Shown here piece after piece: positions 11,927-26,069 of a stretch of 64,000 bases of DNA (positions are counted from its first letter, which is position 1; the number at the start of each line of letters is the position of its first letter). The position numbers were made by a program, and so were the translations under genes. This DNA comes from Bos javanicus (lineage: Eukaryota; Chordata; Mammalia; Artiodactyla; Bovidae), in assembly GCF_032452875.1 (NCBI RefSeq), contig NW_026894328.1, positions 1-64,000 of the forward strand, given 5' to 3'. Below the pieces are notes generated by a model. That model did no database searches. It was not told where the DNA came from and saw only the letters and a list, made by a program, of their open reading frames with translations.

Positions 11927-13592
11927 AGATCACGTGACTGAGCATGCACTGTTCACGTGGCTGATCATACACTGATCACGTGATGATCATGCACTGATCA
12001 CTTGGATATCATGCACTGATCACGTGGCTGATCATACACTGTTCACGTGTCTGACCATGCACTGATCACGTGGCTGATCATACACTGCTCACGTAACTGA
12101 TCATGCACTGATCACGTGGCTATCATGCACTGATCACGTGGCTGAACATGCACTGTTCACGTGGCTGATCACACACTGTCACGTGACATATCATGCACTG
12201 ATCACGTGGCACTCATGCACTGATCACGTGGCTGATCATACTCTGCTCACGTAACTCATGCACATCACGTGGCTATCATGCACTGCTCACGTGGCTGTCA
12301 TGGAATGATCACGTAGCTACCATATACTGGTCACGTGACTGATCATGCACTGATCACGTAAATGATCATGCACTGTTCACGTGACTGATCATGCACTGAT
12401 CACGTGACTGATCATGCACTGATCACGTGGCTATCATGCACTGCTCACGTGGCTGATCATGCACGATCACGTAGCAACCATGTACTGGTCACGTGACTGA
12501 TCATGCACTGATCACGTAATTGATCATGCACTGATCACGTGGCTCATCATGCACTGATCACGTGGCTGATCACATGATCACGTGACTGATCATGCACTGA
12601 TCACGTGGCTCTCATGCACTGATCACGTGGCTGATCATGCACTGATCACGTGGATATCATGCACTGATCACGTGGCTGATCACACACGTATCACGTGACT
12701 GATCATGCACTGATCACGTGGCTATCATGCACTGATCACGTGGCTATCATGCACTGATCACGTGGCTGATCATGCACTGATCACGTGGCTATCATGCACT
12801 GATCACGTGACTGATCATGCACTGATCACGTGATCATGCACTGATCACGTGGCTGATCATGCACTGATCACGTGGCTGATCATGCACTGATCACGTGACT
12901 GATCATGCACTGATCACGTGACTGATCATGCACTGATCACGTGGCTGATCATGCACTGATCACGTGGCTGATCATGCACTGATCACGTGACTGATCATGC
13001 ACTGATCACGTGCTGATCATGCACTGATCACGTGGCTGATCATGCACTGATCACGTGGCTGATCATGCACTGATCACGTGACTGATCATGCACTGATCAC
13101 GTGGCTATCATGCACTGATCACGTGGCTGATCATGCATGATCACTATGTACTGGTCACATGACTGATCATGCACTGATCACGTGACTGATCATGCACTGA
13201 TCACGTGGCTATCATGCACTACTCACGTGGCTGATCATGCAATGATCATGTAGCTACCATGTACAGGTCACGTGAATGATCATACACCCATCAGGTGACT
13301 GATCATGCACTGATCACGTGGCTATCATGCACTGATCACGTGACTGATCATGCACTGATCACGTCTATATCATGCACTGATCACATGACTGCCCATGCAC
13401 TGATCACGTGGATGATCATACACTAATCATGTGACAGATCATGCACTGATCACGTGGCTGATCATGCACTGATACCGTGACTGAGCATGGACTGATCACA
13501 TGACTATCATGTAGTGATCACGTGACTTAATGGCGCTGATCATGTGACTGATCATGCGCTGATCATGTTTGCTATCATACACTGATCATGTG
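11927..13592. repeat. Sau segment S8, near-canonical
   Basis: 1,666 bp. H lies at about 12.7-13.13 kb and holds a perfect 14-bp palindrome at 12823-12836. The D2 entry is damaged (GATCACTATGTACTGG near 13,138). Confidence 0.92.
12823..12836. other. 14-bp perfect palindrome TGATCACGTGATCA
   Basis: Formed when a monomer loses the bases between CACGTG and the next GATCA, which joins the two TGATCA words around an E-box. One of two found by eye. Confidence 0.8.
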
Positions 13593-13832
13593 CCTCTGGA
13601 GGCAATAAACAAAGAGCTGAGTAGGCACGAATCAAACAGTCAGCAGGCAATAATCATGGAACTCAGGTGTGAGGAATCATGCTGCTCAGCTGGCAATAAT
13701 CAAGCAGCTGAGCAGGCAGGAATTACGCAGCACAGCTGGCAATTGTCAAGCAGATGACAGGCAGGAATCGTGCAGCTCAGCTGGCAATGTCAAGCAGATG
13801 AGCAGACAGTAATCACGCAGCTCAGCAGGCCC
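13593..13832 (+). repeat. Pvu island 9, 240 bp
   Basis: One base is lost in the third pair (GGCAATGTCAAG instead of GGCAATTGTCAAG), which removes one MfeI word. It heads the long last unit of the first 9.8-kb super-repeat. Confidence 0.94.
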
Positions 13833-16025
13833 AGATCACGTGACTGAGCATGCACTGTTCACGTGGCTGATCATACACTGATCACGTGATGATCATGCAC
13901 TGATCACTTGGATATCATGCACTGATCACGTGGCTGATCATACACTGTTCACGTGTCTGACCATGCACTGATCACGTGGCTGATCATACACTGCTCACGT
14001 AACTGATCATGCACTGATCACGTGGCTATCATGCACTGATCACGTGGCTGATCATGCACTGTTCACGTGGCTGATCACACACTGTCACGTGACATATCAT
14101 GCACTGATCACGTGGCACTCATGCACTGATCACGTGGCTGATCATGCTCTGATCACGTAACTCATGCACACATCACGTGGCTATCATGCACTGCTCACGT
14201 GGCTGTCATGGAATGATCACGTAGCTACCATATACTGGTCACGTGACTGATCATGCACTGATCACGTAAATGATCATGCACTGTTCACGTGACTGATCAT
14301 GTACTGATCACGTGACTGATCATGCACTGATCACGTGGCTATCATGCACTGCTCACGTGGCTGATCATGCACGATCACGTAGCAACCATGTACTGGTCAC
14401 GTGACTGATCATGCACTGATCACGTAATTGATCATGCACTGATCACGTGGCTCATCATGCACTGATCACGTGGCTGATCACACATGTATCACGTGACTGA
14501 TCATGCACTGATCACGTGGCTCTCATGCACTGATCACGTGGCTGTCATGCACTGATCACGTGGATATCATGCACTGATCACGTGGCTGATCACACACGTA
14601 TCACATGACTGATCATGCACTGATCACGTGGCTATCATGCACTGATCACGTGGCTATCATGCACTGATCACGTGGCTGATCATGCACTGATCACGTAGCT
14701 ATCATGCACTGATCACGTGACTGATCATGCACTGATCACGTAATTGATCATGCACTGATCACGTGGCTGATCATGCACTGATCACGTGGCTGATCATGCA
14801 CTGATCACGTGACTGATCATGCACTGATCACGTGACTGATCATGCACTGATCACGTGGCTGATCATGCACTGATCACGTGGCTGATCATGCACTGATCAC
14901 GTGGCTGATCATGCACTGATCACGTGGCTGATCATGCACTGATCACGTGACTGATCATGCACTGATCACGTGGCTGATCATGCACTGATCACGTTCATGC
15001 TGATCATGATGCATGTGATCACGTGACTGATCATGCACTGATCACGTGACTGATCATGCACTGATCACGTGGCTGATCATGCACTGATCACGTGGCTGAT
15101 CATGCACTGATCACGTGGCTATCATGCACTGATCACGTGGCTGATCATGCACTGATCACGTGGCTGATCATGCACTGATCACGTGGCTGATCATGCACTG
15201 ATCACGTGGCTGATCATGCACTGATCACGTGACTGATCATGCACTGATCACGTGGCTGATCATGCACTGATCACGTGGCTGATCATGCACTGATCACGTG
15301 GCTGATCATGCACTGATCACGTGGCTGATGCACTGATCACGTGACTGATCATGCACTGATCACGTGACTGATCATGCACTGATCACGTGGCTGATCATGC
15401 ACTGATCACGTGGCTATCATGCACTGATCACGTGGCTGATCATGCACTGATCACGTGGCTGATCATGCACTGATCACGTGACTGATCATGCACTGATCAC
15501 GTGACTGATCATGCACTGATCACGTGGCTGATCATGCACTGATCACGTGGCTGATCATGCACTGATCACGTGACTGATCATGCACTGATCACGTGACTGA
15601 TCATGCACTGATCACGTGACTGATCATGCACTGATCACGTGGCTATCATGCACTACTCACGTGGCTGATCATGCAATGATCATGTAGCTACCATGTACAG
15701 GTCACGTGAATGATCATGCACCCATCAGGTGACTGATCATGCACTGATCACGTGGCTATCATGCACTGATCACGTGACTGATCATGCACTGATCACGTCT
15801 ATATCATGCACTGATCACATGACTGCCATGCACTGATCACGTGGATGATCATACACTAATCATGTGACAGATCATGCACTGATCACGTGGCTGATCATGC
15901 ACTGATACCGTGACTGAGCATGGACTGATCACATGACTATCATGTAGTGATCACGTGACTTAATGGCGCTGATCATGTGACTGATCATGCGCTGATCATG
16001 TTTGCTATCATACACTGATCATGTG
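13833..16025. repeat. Sau segment S9, 2,193 bp, expanded H tract
   Basis: D1 is normal to about 14.68 kb. A near-perfect consensus tract of roughly 950 bp (about 14.69-15.64 kb) follows, broken by one scar (ACGTTCATGCTGATCATGATG near 14,991). D2 is normal. The excess over a canonical unit is about 540 bp. S14 has 2,199 bp in the equivalent position. Confidence 0.92.
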
Positions 16026-16266
16026 CCTCTGGAGGCAATAAACAAAGAGCTGAGTAGGCACGAATCAAACAGTCAGCAGGCAATAATCATGGAACTCAGG
16101 TGTGAGGAATCATGCTGCTCAGCTGGCAATAATCAAGCAGCTGAGCAGGCAGGAATTACGCAGCACAGCTGGCAATTGTCAAGCAGATGACAGGCAGGAA
16201 TCGTGCAGCTCAGCTGGCAATTGTCAAGCAGATGAGCAGACAGTAATCACGCAGCTCAGCAGGCCC
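16026..16266 (+). repeat. Pvu island 10, canonical 241 bp
   Basis: Starts the second copy of the 9.8-kb super-repeat, 9,815 bp after island 5. The preceding D2 has CACGTGACTG, as before island 5. Confidence 0.94.
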
Positions 16267-17893
16267 AGATCACGTGACTGAGCATGCACTGTTCACGTGG
16301 CTGATCATACACTGATCACGTGATGATCATGCACTGATCACGGATATCATGCACTGATCACGTGGCTGATCATACACTGTTCACGTGTCTGACCATGCAC
16401 TGATCACGTGGCTGATCATACACTGCTCACGTAACTGATCATGCACTGATCACGTGGCTATCATGCACTGATCACGTGGCTGAACATGCACTGTTCACGT
16501 GGCTGATCACACACCTGTCACGTGACATATCATGCACTGATCACGTGGCACTCATGCACTGATCACGTGGCTGATCATACTCTGCTCACGTAACTCATGC
16601 ACACATCACGTGGCTATCATGCACTGCTCACGTGGCTCGTCATGGAATGATCACGTAGCTACCATATACTGGTCACGTGACTGATCATGCACAGATCACG
16701 TAAATGATCATGCACTGATCACGTGACTGATCATGCACTGATCACGTGGCTATCATGCACTGCTCACGTGGCTGATCATGCAACGATCACGTAGCAACCA
16801 TGTACTGGTCACGTGACTGATCATGCACTGATCACGTAATTGATCATGCACTGATCACGTGGCTCATCATGCACTGATCACGTGGCTGATCACACATGTC
16901 ACGTGACTGATCATGCACTGATCACGTGGCTCTCATGCACTGATCACGTGGCTGTCATGCACTGATCACGTGGATATCATGCACTGATCACGTGGCTGAT
17001 CACACGTATCACATGACTGATCATGCACTGATCACGTGGCTATCATGCACTGATCACGTGGCTATCATGCACTGATCACGTGGCTGATCATGCAATGATC
17101 ACGTAGCTACCATGTACTGGTCACGTGACTGATCATGCACTGATCACGTAATTGATCATGCACTGATCACGTGGCTGATCATGCACTGATCACGTGGCTG
17201 ATCATGCACTGATCACATAACTGATCATGCACTGATCACGTGACTGATCATGCACTGATCACGTGGCTATCATGCACTGATCACGGCTGACATACACTGA
17301 TCACGTGCCTGATCATGCACTGATCACGTGACTGATCATGCACTGATCACGTGACTGATCATGCACTGATCACGTGTCTGATCATGCACTGATCACGTGG
17401 CTATCATGCACTGCTCACGTGGCTGATCATGCATGATCACGCAGCTACCATGTACTGGTCACATGACTGATCATGCACTGATCACGTGACTGATCATGCA
17501 CTGATCACGTGGCTATCATGCACTACTCACGTGGCTGATCATGCAATGATCATGTAGCTACATGTACAGTCACGTGAATGATCATACACCCATCAGGTGA
17601 CTGATCATGCACTGATCACGTGGCTATCATGCACTGATCACGAGACTGATCATGCACTGATCACGTCTATATCATGCACTGATCACATGACTGCCATGCA
17701 CTGATCACGTGGATGATCATACACTAATCTTGTGACAGATCATGCACTGATCACGTGGCTGATCATGCACTGATACCGTGACTGAGCATGGACTGATCAC
17801 ATGACTATCATGTAGTGATCACGTGACTTAATGGCGCTGATCATGTGACTGATCATGCGCTGATCATGTTTGCTATCATACACTGATCATGTG
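16267..17893. repeat. Sau segment S10, near-canonical
   Basis: 1,627 bp. A CACTTGGATATC landmark is shortened to CACGGATATC near 16,340, as in S16, S18, S24 and S30. One monomer lacks bases in H (CACGGCTGACATAC near 17,282). Confidence 0.92.
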
Positions 17894-18131
17894 CCTCTGG
17901 AGGCAATAAACAAAGAGCTGAGTAGGCACGAATCAAACAGTCAGCAGGCAATAATCATGGAACTCAGGTGTGAGGATCATGCTGCTCAGCTGGCAATAAT
18001 CAAGCAGCTGAGCAGGCAGGAATTACGGCACAGCTGGCAATTGTCAAGCAGATGACAGGCAGGAATCGTGCAGCTCAGCTGGCAATTGTCAAGCAGATGA
18101 GCAGACAGTAATCACGCAGCTCAGCAGGCCC
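17894..18131 (+). repeat. Pvu island 11, 238 bp
   Basis: Two small losses: GAGGATCATG for GAGGAATCATG, and ATTACGGCACAGC for ATTACGCAGCACAGC. The D2 in front has the T-form AATCTTGTG, like island 16 one super-repeat later. Confidence 0.93.
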
Positions 18132-19796
18132 AGATCACGTGACTGAGCATGCACTGTTCACGTGGCTGATCATACACTGATCACGTGATGATCATGCACT
18201 GATCACTTGGATATCATGCACTGATCACGTGGCTGATCATGCACTGTTCACGTGTCTGACCATGCACTGATCACGTGGCTGATCATACACTGATCACGTA
18301 ACTGATCATGCACTGATCACGTGGCTATCATGCACTGATCACGTGGCTGAACATGCACTGTTCACGTGGCTGATCACACACTGTCACGTGACATATCATG
18401 CACTGATCACGTGGCACTCATGCACTGATCACGTGGCTGATCATACTCTCCGCATGCTCATGCACACATCACGTGGCTATCATGCACTGCTCACGTGGCT
18501 GGAATGATCACGTAGCAACCATATACTGGTAGCATGACTGATCATGCCAAGATCACAAATGATCATGCACTGTTCACGTGACTGATCATGCTGATCACGT
18601 GACTGATCATGCACTGATCACGTGGCTATCATGCACTGCTCACGTGGCTGATCATGCATGATCACGTGTAACCATGTACTGGTCACGTGACTGATCATGC
18701 ACTGATCACGTAATTGATCATGCACTGATCACGTGGCTCATCATGCACTGATCACGTGGCTGATCACACATGTATCACGTGACTGATCATGCACTGATCG
18801 TGGCTCTCATGCACTGATCACGTGGCTGTCATGCACTGATCACGTGGATATCATGCACTGATCACGTGGCTGATCACACACGTATCACATGACTGATCAT
18901 GCACTGATCACGTGGCTATCATGCACTGATCACGTGGCTATCATGCACTGATCACGTGGCTGATCATGCACTGATCACGTGGCTACCATGCACTGGTCAC
19001 GTGACTGATCATGCACTGATCACGTGGCTGATCATGCACTGATCACGTGGCTGATCATGCACTGATCACGTGGCTGATCATGCACTGATCACGTAACTGA
19101 TCATGCACTGATCACGTGACTGATCATGCACTGATCACGTGGCTGATCATCACTGATCACGTGGCTGATCATGCACTGATCACGTGGCTGATCATGCACT
19201 GATCACGTGACTGATCATGCACTGATCACGTGGCTGATCATGCACTGATCACGTGACTGATCATGCACTGATCACGTGACTGATCATGCACTGATCACGT
19301 GGCTATCATGCACTGCTCACGTGGCTGATCATGCATGATCACGCATGACCATGTACTGGTCACATGACTGATCATGCACTGATCACGTGACTGATCATGC
19401 ACTGATCACGTGGCTATCATGCACTACTCACGTGGCTGATCATGCAATGATCATGTAGCTACCATGTACAGGTCACGTGAATGATCATACACCCATCAGG
19501 TGACTGATCATGCACTGATCACGTGGCTATCATGCACTGATCACGAGACTGATCATGCACTGATCACGTCTATATCATGCACTGATCACATGACTGCCAT
19601 GCACTGATCACGTGGATGATCATACACTAATCATGTGACAGATCATGCACTGATCACGTGGCTGATCATGCACTGATACCGTGACTGAGCATGGACTGAT
19701 CACATGACTATCATGTAGTGATCACGTGACTTAATGGCGCTGATCATGTGACTGATCATGCGCTGATCATGTTTGCTATCATACACTGATCATGTG
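18132..19796. repeat. Sau segment S11, D1 locally scrambled
   Basis: 1,665 bp. D1 is damaged at about 18,446-18,555 (CTCTCCGCATGCTCATGC, TGGTAGCATGACTG, CCAAGATCACAAATG). H at about 18.99-19.31 kb is consensus-like. D2 is normal. Confidence 0.91.
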
Positions 19797-20037
19797 CCTC
19801 TGGAGGCAATAAACAAAGAGCTGAGTAGGCACGAATCAAACAGTCAGCAGGCAATAATCATGGAACTCAGGTGTGAGGAATCATGCTGCTCAGCTGGCAA
19901 TAATCAAGCAGCTGAGCAGGCAGGAATTACGCAGCACAGCTGGCAATTGTCAAGCAGATGACAGGCAGGAATCGTGCAGCTCAGCTGGCAATTGTCAAGC
20001 AGATGAGCAGACAGTAATCACGCAGCTCAGCAGGCCC
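19797..20037 (+). repeat. Pvu island 12, canonical 241 bp
   Basis: No private change noticed. It lies 9,797 bp after island 7, and both are followed by a ~1.45-kb homogenised Sau segment. Confidence 0.94.
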
Positions 20038-21491
20038 AGATCACGTGACTGAGCATGCACTGTTCACGTGGCTGATCATACACTGATCACGTGATGATCA
20101 TGCACTGATCACTGGATATCATGCACTGATCACGTGGCTGATCATACACTGTTCACGTGTCTGACCATGCACTGATCACGTGGCTGATCATACACTGCTC
20201 ACGTAACTGATCATGCACTGATCACGTGGCTATCATGCACTGATCACGTGGCTGAACATGCACTGTTCACGTGGCTGATCACACACCTGTCACGTGACAT
20301 ATCATGCACTGATCACGTGGCACTCATGCACTGATCACGTGGCTGATCATGCTCTGATCACGTAACTCATGCACACATCACGTGGCTATCATGCACTGCT
20401 CACGTGGCTGTCATGGAATGATCACGTGGCTACCATATACTGGTCACGTGACTGATCATGCACAGATCACGTAAATGATCATGCACTGTTCACGTGACTG
20501 ATCATGTACTGATCACGTGACTGATCATGCACTGATCACGTGGCTATCATGCACTGCTCACGTGGCTGATCATGCACGATCACGTAGCAACCATGTACTG
20601 GTCACGTGACTGATCATGCACTGATCACGTAATTGATCATGCACTGATCACGTGGCTCATCATGCACTGATCACGTGGCTGATCACACACTATCACGTGA
20701 CTGATCATGCACTGATCACGTGGCTCTCATGCACTGATCACGTGGCTGATCATGCACTGATCACGTGGATATCATGCACTGATCACGTGGCTGATCATGC
20801 ACTGATCACGTGGCTGATCATGCACTGATCACGTGGCTGATCATGCACTGATCACGTGGCTGATCATGCACTGATCACGTGGCTGATCATGCACTGATCA
20901 CGTGGCTGATCATGCACTGATCACGTGCTGATCATGCACTGATCACGTGACTGATCATGCACTGATCACGTGACTGATCATGCACTGATCACGTGGCTGA
21001 TCATGCACTGATCACGTGGCTGATCATGCTGATCACGTGGCTATCATGCACTGGTCACATGACTGATCATGCACTGATCACGTGACTGATCATGCACTGA
21101 TCACGTGGCTATCATGCACTACTCACGTGGCTGATCATGCAATGATCATGTAGCTACCATGTACAGGTCACGTGAATGATCATACACCCATCAGGTGACT
21201 GATCATGCACTGATCACGTGGCTATCATGCACTGATCACGGACTGATCATGCACTGATCACGTCTATATCATGCACTGATCACATGACTGCCATGCACTG
21301 ATCACGTGGATGATCATACACTAATCATGTGACAGATCATGCACTGATCACGTGGCTGATCATGCACTGATCACCGTGACTGAGCATGGACTGATCACAT
21401 GACTATCATGTAGTGATCACGTGACTTAATGGCGCTGATCATGTGACTGATCATGCGCTGATCATGTTTGCTATCATACACTGATCATGTG
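20038..21491. repeat. Sau segment S12, 1,454 bp, homogenised and shortened
   Basis: D1 is normal to about 20.74 kb, then almost pure consensus runs to about 21.06 kb. The D1 end landmark CACACGTATCACATGAC and the D2-entry landmark GCAGCTACC are replaced by consensus monomers, as in S7. Confidence 0.91.
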
Positions 21492-21727
21492 CCTCTGGAG
21501 GCAATAAACAAAGAGCTGAGTAGGCACGAATCAAACAGTCAGCAATAATCATGGAACTCAGCTGTGAGAATCATGCTGCTCAGCTGGCAATAATCAAGCA
21601 GCTGAGCAGGCAGGAATTACGCAGCACAGCTGGCAATTGTCAAGCAGATGACAGGCAGGAATCGTGCAGCTCAGCTGGCAATTGTCAAGCAGATGAGCAG
21701 ACAGTAATCACGCAGCTCAGCAGGCCC
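21492..21727 (+). repeat. Pvu island 13, 236 bp
   Basis: CAGTCAGCAATAATC lacks GCAG. CAGCTGTGAGAATC replaces CAGGTGTGAGGAATC. The G-to-C change creates an extra PvuII word, shared with islands 14 and 30. Confidence 0.93.
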
Positions 21728-23391
21728 AGATCACGTGACTGAGCATGCACTGTTCACGTGGCTGATCATACACTGATCACGTGATGATCATGCACTGATC
21801 ACTTGGATATCATGCACTGATCACGTGGCTGATCATACACTGTTCACGTGTCTGACCATGCACTGATCACGTGGCTGATCATACACTGCTCACGTAACTG
21901 ATCATGCACTGATCACGTGGCTATCATGCACTGATCACGTGGCTGATCATGCACTGATCACGTGGCTGATCACACACTGTCACGTGACTATCATGCACTG
22001 ATCACGTGGCACTCATGCACTGATCACGTGGCTGATCATGCACTGCTCACGTAACTCATGCACACATCACGTGGCTATCATGCACTGATCACGTGGCTGT
22101 CATGGAATGATCACGTAGCTACCATATACTGGTCACGTGACTGATCATGCACTGATCACGTAAATGATCATGCACTGATCACGTGACTGATCATGTACTG
22201 ATCACGTGACTGATCATGCACTGATCACGTGGCTATCATGCACTGCTCACGTGGCTGATCATGCAACGATCACGTAGCAACCATGTACTGGTCACGTGAC
22301 TGATCATGCACTGATCACGTAATTGATCATGCACTGATCACGTGGCTCATCATGCACTGATCACGTGGCTGATCACACATGTATCACGTGACTGATCATG
22401 CACTGATCACGTGGCTATCATGCACTGATCACGTGGCTGATCATGCACTGATCACGTGGATATGCACTGATCACGTGGCTGATCATGCGTATCACATGAC
22501 TGATCATGCACTGATCACGTGGCTATCATGCACTGATCACGTGGCTATCATGCACTGATCACGTGGCTGATCATGCACTGATCACGTGCTACCATGCACT
22601 GATCACGTGACTGATCATGCACTGATCACGTGGCTGATCATGCATGTGGCTGATCATGCACTGATCACGTGGCTGATCATGCACTGATCACGTGACTGAT
22701 CATGCACTGATCACGTGACTGATCATGCACTGATCACGTGGCTATCATGCACTGATCACGTGGCTGATCATGCACTGATCACGTGCGATCATGCACTGAT
22801 CACGTGCTGATCATGCACTGATCACGTGGCTGATCATGCACTGATCACGTGACTGATCATGCACTGATCACGTGACTGATCATGCACTGATCACGTGGCT
22901 ATCATGCACTGCTCACGTGGCTGATCATGCATGATCACGGCTACCATGTACTGGTCACATGACTGATCATGCACTGATCACGTGACTGATCATGCACTGA
23001 TCACGTGGCTATCATGCACTACTCACGTGGCTGATCATGCAATGATCATGTAGCTACCATGTACAGGTCACGTGAATGATCATACACCCATCAGGTGACT
23101 GATCATGCACTGATCACGTGGCTATCATGCACTGATCACGTGACTGATCATGCACTGATCACGTCTATATCATGCACTGATCACATGACTGCCATGCACT
23201 GATCACGTGGATGATCATACACTAATCATGTGACAGATCATGCACTGATCACGTGGCTGATCATGCACTGATACCGTGACTGAGCATGGACTGATCACAT
23301 GACTATCATGTAGTGATCACGTGACTTAATGGCGCTGATCATGTGACTGATCATGCGCTGATCATGTTTGCTATCATACACTGATCATGTG
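21728..23391. repeat. Sau segment S13, near-canonical with more consensus D1
   Basis: 1,664 bp. Several D1 variants present in neighbours read as consensus here (for example CTGATCATGCACTGATC in place of CTGAACATGCACTGTTC near 21,943). This suggests partial conversion toward consensus. H lies at about 22.5-22.9 kb. Confidence 0.91.
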
Positions 23392-23632
23392 CCTCTGGAG
23401 GCAATAAACAAAGAGCTGAGTAGGCACGAATCAAACAGTCAGCAGGCAATAATCATGGAACTCAGCTGTGAGGAATCATGCTGCTCAGCTGGCAATAATC
23501 AAGCAGCTGAGCAGGCAGGAATTACGCAGCACAGCTGGCAATTGTCAAGCAGATGACAGGCAGGAATCGTGCAGCTCAGCTGGCAATTGTCAAGCAGATG
23601 AGCAGACAGTAATCACGCAGCTCAGCAGGCCC
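23392..23632 (+). repeat. Pvu island 14, 241 bp with extra PvuII word
   Basis: CAGCTGTGAGG at about 23,463 in place of CAGGTGTGAGG; otherwise canonical. Adjacent island 13 has the same change, which points to local spread. Confidence 0.94.
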
Positions 23633-25831
23633 AGATCACGTGACTGAGCATGCACTGTTCACGTGGCTGATCATACACTGATCACGTGATGATCATGCAC
23701 TGATCACTTGGATATCATGCACTGATCACGTGGCTGATCATACACTGTTCACGTGTCTGACCATGCACTGATCACGTGGCTGATCATACACTGCTCACGT
23801 AACTGATCATGCACTGATCACGTGGCTATCATGCACTGATCACGTGGCTGAACATGCACTGTTCACGTGGCTGATCACACACTGTCACGTGACATATCAT
23901 GCACTGATCACGTGGCACTCATGCACTGATCACGTGGCTGATCATACACTGATCACGTAACTCATGCACACATCACGTGGCTATCATGCACTGATCACGT
24001 GGCTGTCATGGAATGATCACGTAGCTACCATATACTGGTCATGACTGATCATGCAAGATCACGTAAATGATCATGCACTGTTCACGTGACTGATCATGTA
24101 CTGATCACGTGACTGATCATGCACTGATCACGTGGCTATCATGCACTGCTCACGTGGCTGATCATGCACTGATCACGTGTGACATGTACTGGTCACGTGA
24201 CTGATCATGCACTGATCACGTAATTGATCATGCACTGATCACGTGGCTCATCATGCACTGATCACGTGGCTGATCACACATGTATCACGTGACTGATCAT
24301 GCACTGATCACGTGGCTCTCATGCACTGATCACGTGGCTATCATGCACTGATCACGTGGATATCATGCACTGATCACGTGGCTGATCATGCACTATCACG
24401 TGACTGATCATGCACTGATCACGTGGCTATCATGCACTGATCACGTGGCTATCATGCACTGATCACGTGGCTGATCATGCACTGATCACGTGGCTATCAT
24501 GCACTGATCACGTGACTGATCATGCACTGATCACGTGGCTGATCATGCACTGATCACGTGGCTGATCATGCACTGATCACGTGGCTGATCATGCACTGAT
24601 CACGTGACTGATCATGCACTGATCACGTGACTGATCATGCACTGATCACGTGGCTATCATGCACTGATCACGTGGCTGATCATGCACTGATCACGTGAGC
24701 TGATCATGCACTGATCAGGTGTCTGATCATGCACTGATCACGTGGCTGATCATGCACTGATCACGTGGCTGATCATGCACTGATCACGTGGCTATCATGC
24801 ACTGATCACGTGACTGATCATGCACTGATCACGTGGCTGATCATGCACTGATCACGTGACTGATCATGCACTGATCACGTGGCTATCATGCACTGATCAC
24901 GTGGCTGATCATGCACCATCGTGGCTGATCATGCACTGATCACGTGACTGATCATGCACTGATCACGTGGCTGATCATGCACTGATCACGTGGCTATCAT
25001 GCACTGATCACGTGGCTGATCACACACTGATCACGTGACTGATCATGCACTGATCACGTGGCTATCATGCACTGATCACGTGGCTGATCATGCACTGATC
25101 ACGTGGCTATCATGCACTGATCACGTGGCTGATCATGCACTGATCACGTGACTGATCATGCACTGATCACGTGGCTGATCATGCACTGATCACGTGGCTG
25201 ATCATGCACTGATCACGTGGCTATCATGCACTGATCACGTGACTGATCATGCACTGATCACGTGGCTATCATGCACTGATCACGTGACTGATCATGCACT
25301 GATCACGTGACTGATCATGCACTGATCACGTGGCTGATCATGCACTGATCACGTGGCTGATCATGCACTGATCACGTGGCTGTCATGCACTGATCACGTG
25401 ACTGATCATGCACTGATCACGTGACTGATCATGCAGTGATCACGTGGCTATCATGCACTACTCGCGTGGCTGATCATGCAATGATCATGTAGCTACCATG
25501 TACAGGTCACGTGAATGATCATACACCCATCAGGTGACTGATCATGCACTGATCACGTGGCTATCATGCACTGATCACGAGACTGATCATGCACTGATCA
25601 CGTCTATATCATGCACTGATCACATGACTGCCCATGCACTGATCACGTGGATGATCATACACTGATCTTGTGACAGATCATGCACTGATCACGTGGCTGA
25701 TCATGCACTGATACCGTGACTGAGCATGGACTGATCACATGACTATCATGTAGTGATCACGTGACTTAATGGCGCTGATCATGTGACTGATCATGCACTG
25801 ATCATGTTTGCTATCATACACTGATCATGTG
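23633..25831. repeat. Sau segment S14, 2,199 bp, expanded H tract
   Basis: Within 6 bp of S9 in length at the same super-repeat position. Consensus-like sequence runs about 24.37-25.44 kb. A faint ghost of the D1 end (GATCACACACTGATCACG near 25,017) sits inside it, with scars at about 24,700 and 24,912. A CTCGCGTGG variant occurs near 25,463 at the D2 entry. Confidence 0.92.
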
Positions 25832-26069
25832 CCTCTGGAGGCAATAAACAAAGAGCTGAGTAGGCACGAATCAAACAGTCAGCAGGCAATAATCATGGAA
25901 CTCAGGTGTGAGGAATCATGCTGCTCAGCTGGCAATAATCAAGCAGCTGAGCAGGCAGGAATCGCAGCACAGCTGGCAATGTCAAGCAGATGACAGGCAG
26001 GAATCGTGCAGCTCAGCTGGCAATTGTCAAGCAGATGAGCAGACAGTAATCACGCAGCTCAGCAGGCCC
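25832..26069 (+). repeat. Pvu island 15, 238 bp
   Basis: GGAATCGCAGCACAGC replaces GGAATTACGCAGCACAGC, and GGCAATGTCAAG lacks a T. Starts the third five-unit super-repeat, 9,806 bp after island 10. Confidence 0.93.

Larger units (their letters stand above)
6211..16025 (+). repeat. Five-unit super-repeat, copy 1 (9,815 bp)
   Basis: Island-to-island spacings are 1886, 1903, 1686, 1907, 2433. The same order recurs in the next copy. Third unit short and homogenised; fifth long. Confidence 0.8.
16026..25831 (+). repeat. Five-unit super-repeat, copy 2 (9,806 bp)
   Basis: Spacings are 1868, 1903, 1695, 1900, 2440, each within 20 bp of copy 1. The D2 GTGACTG/GAGACTG spelling agrees for four of five islands between the copies. 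Confidence 0.8.
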
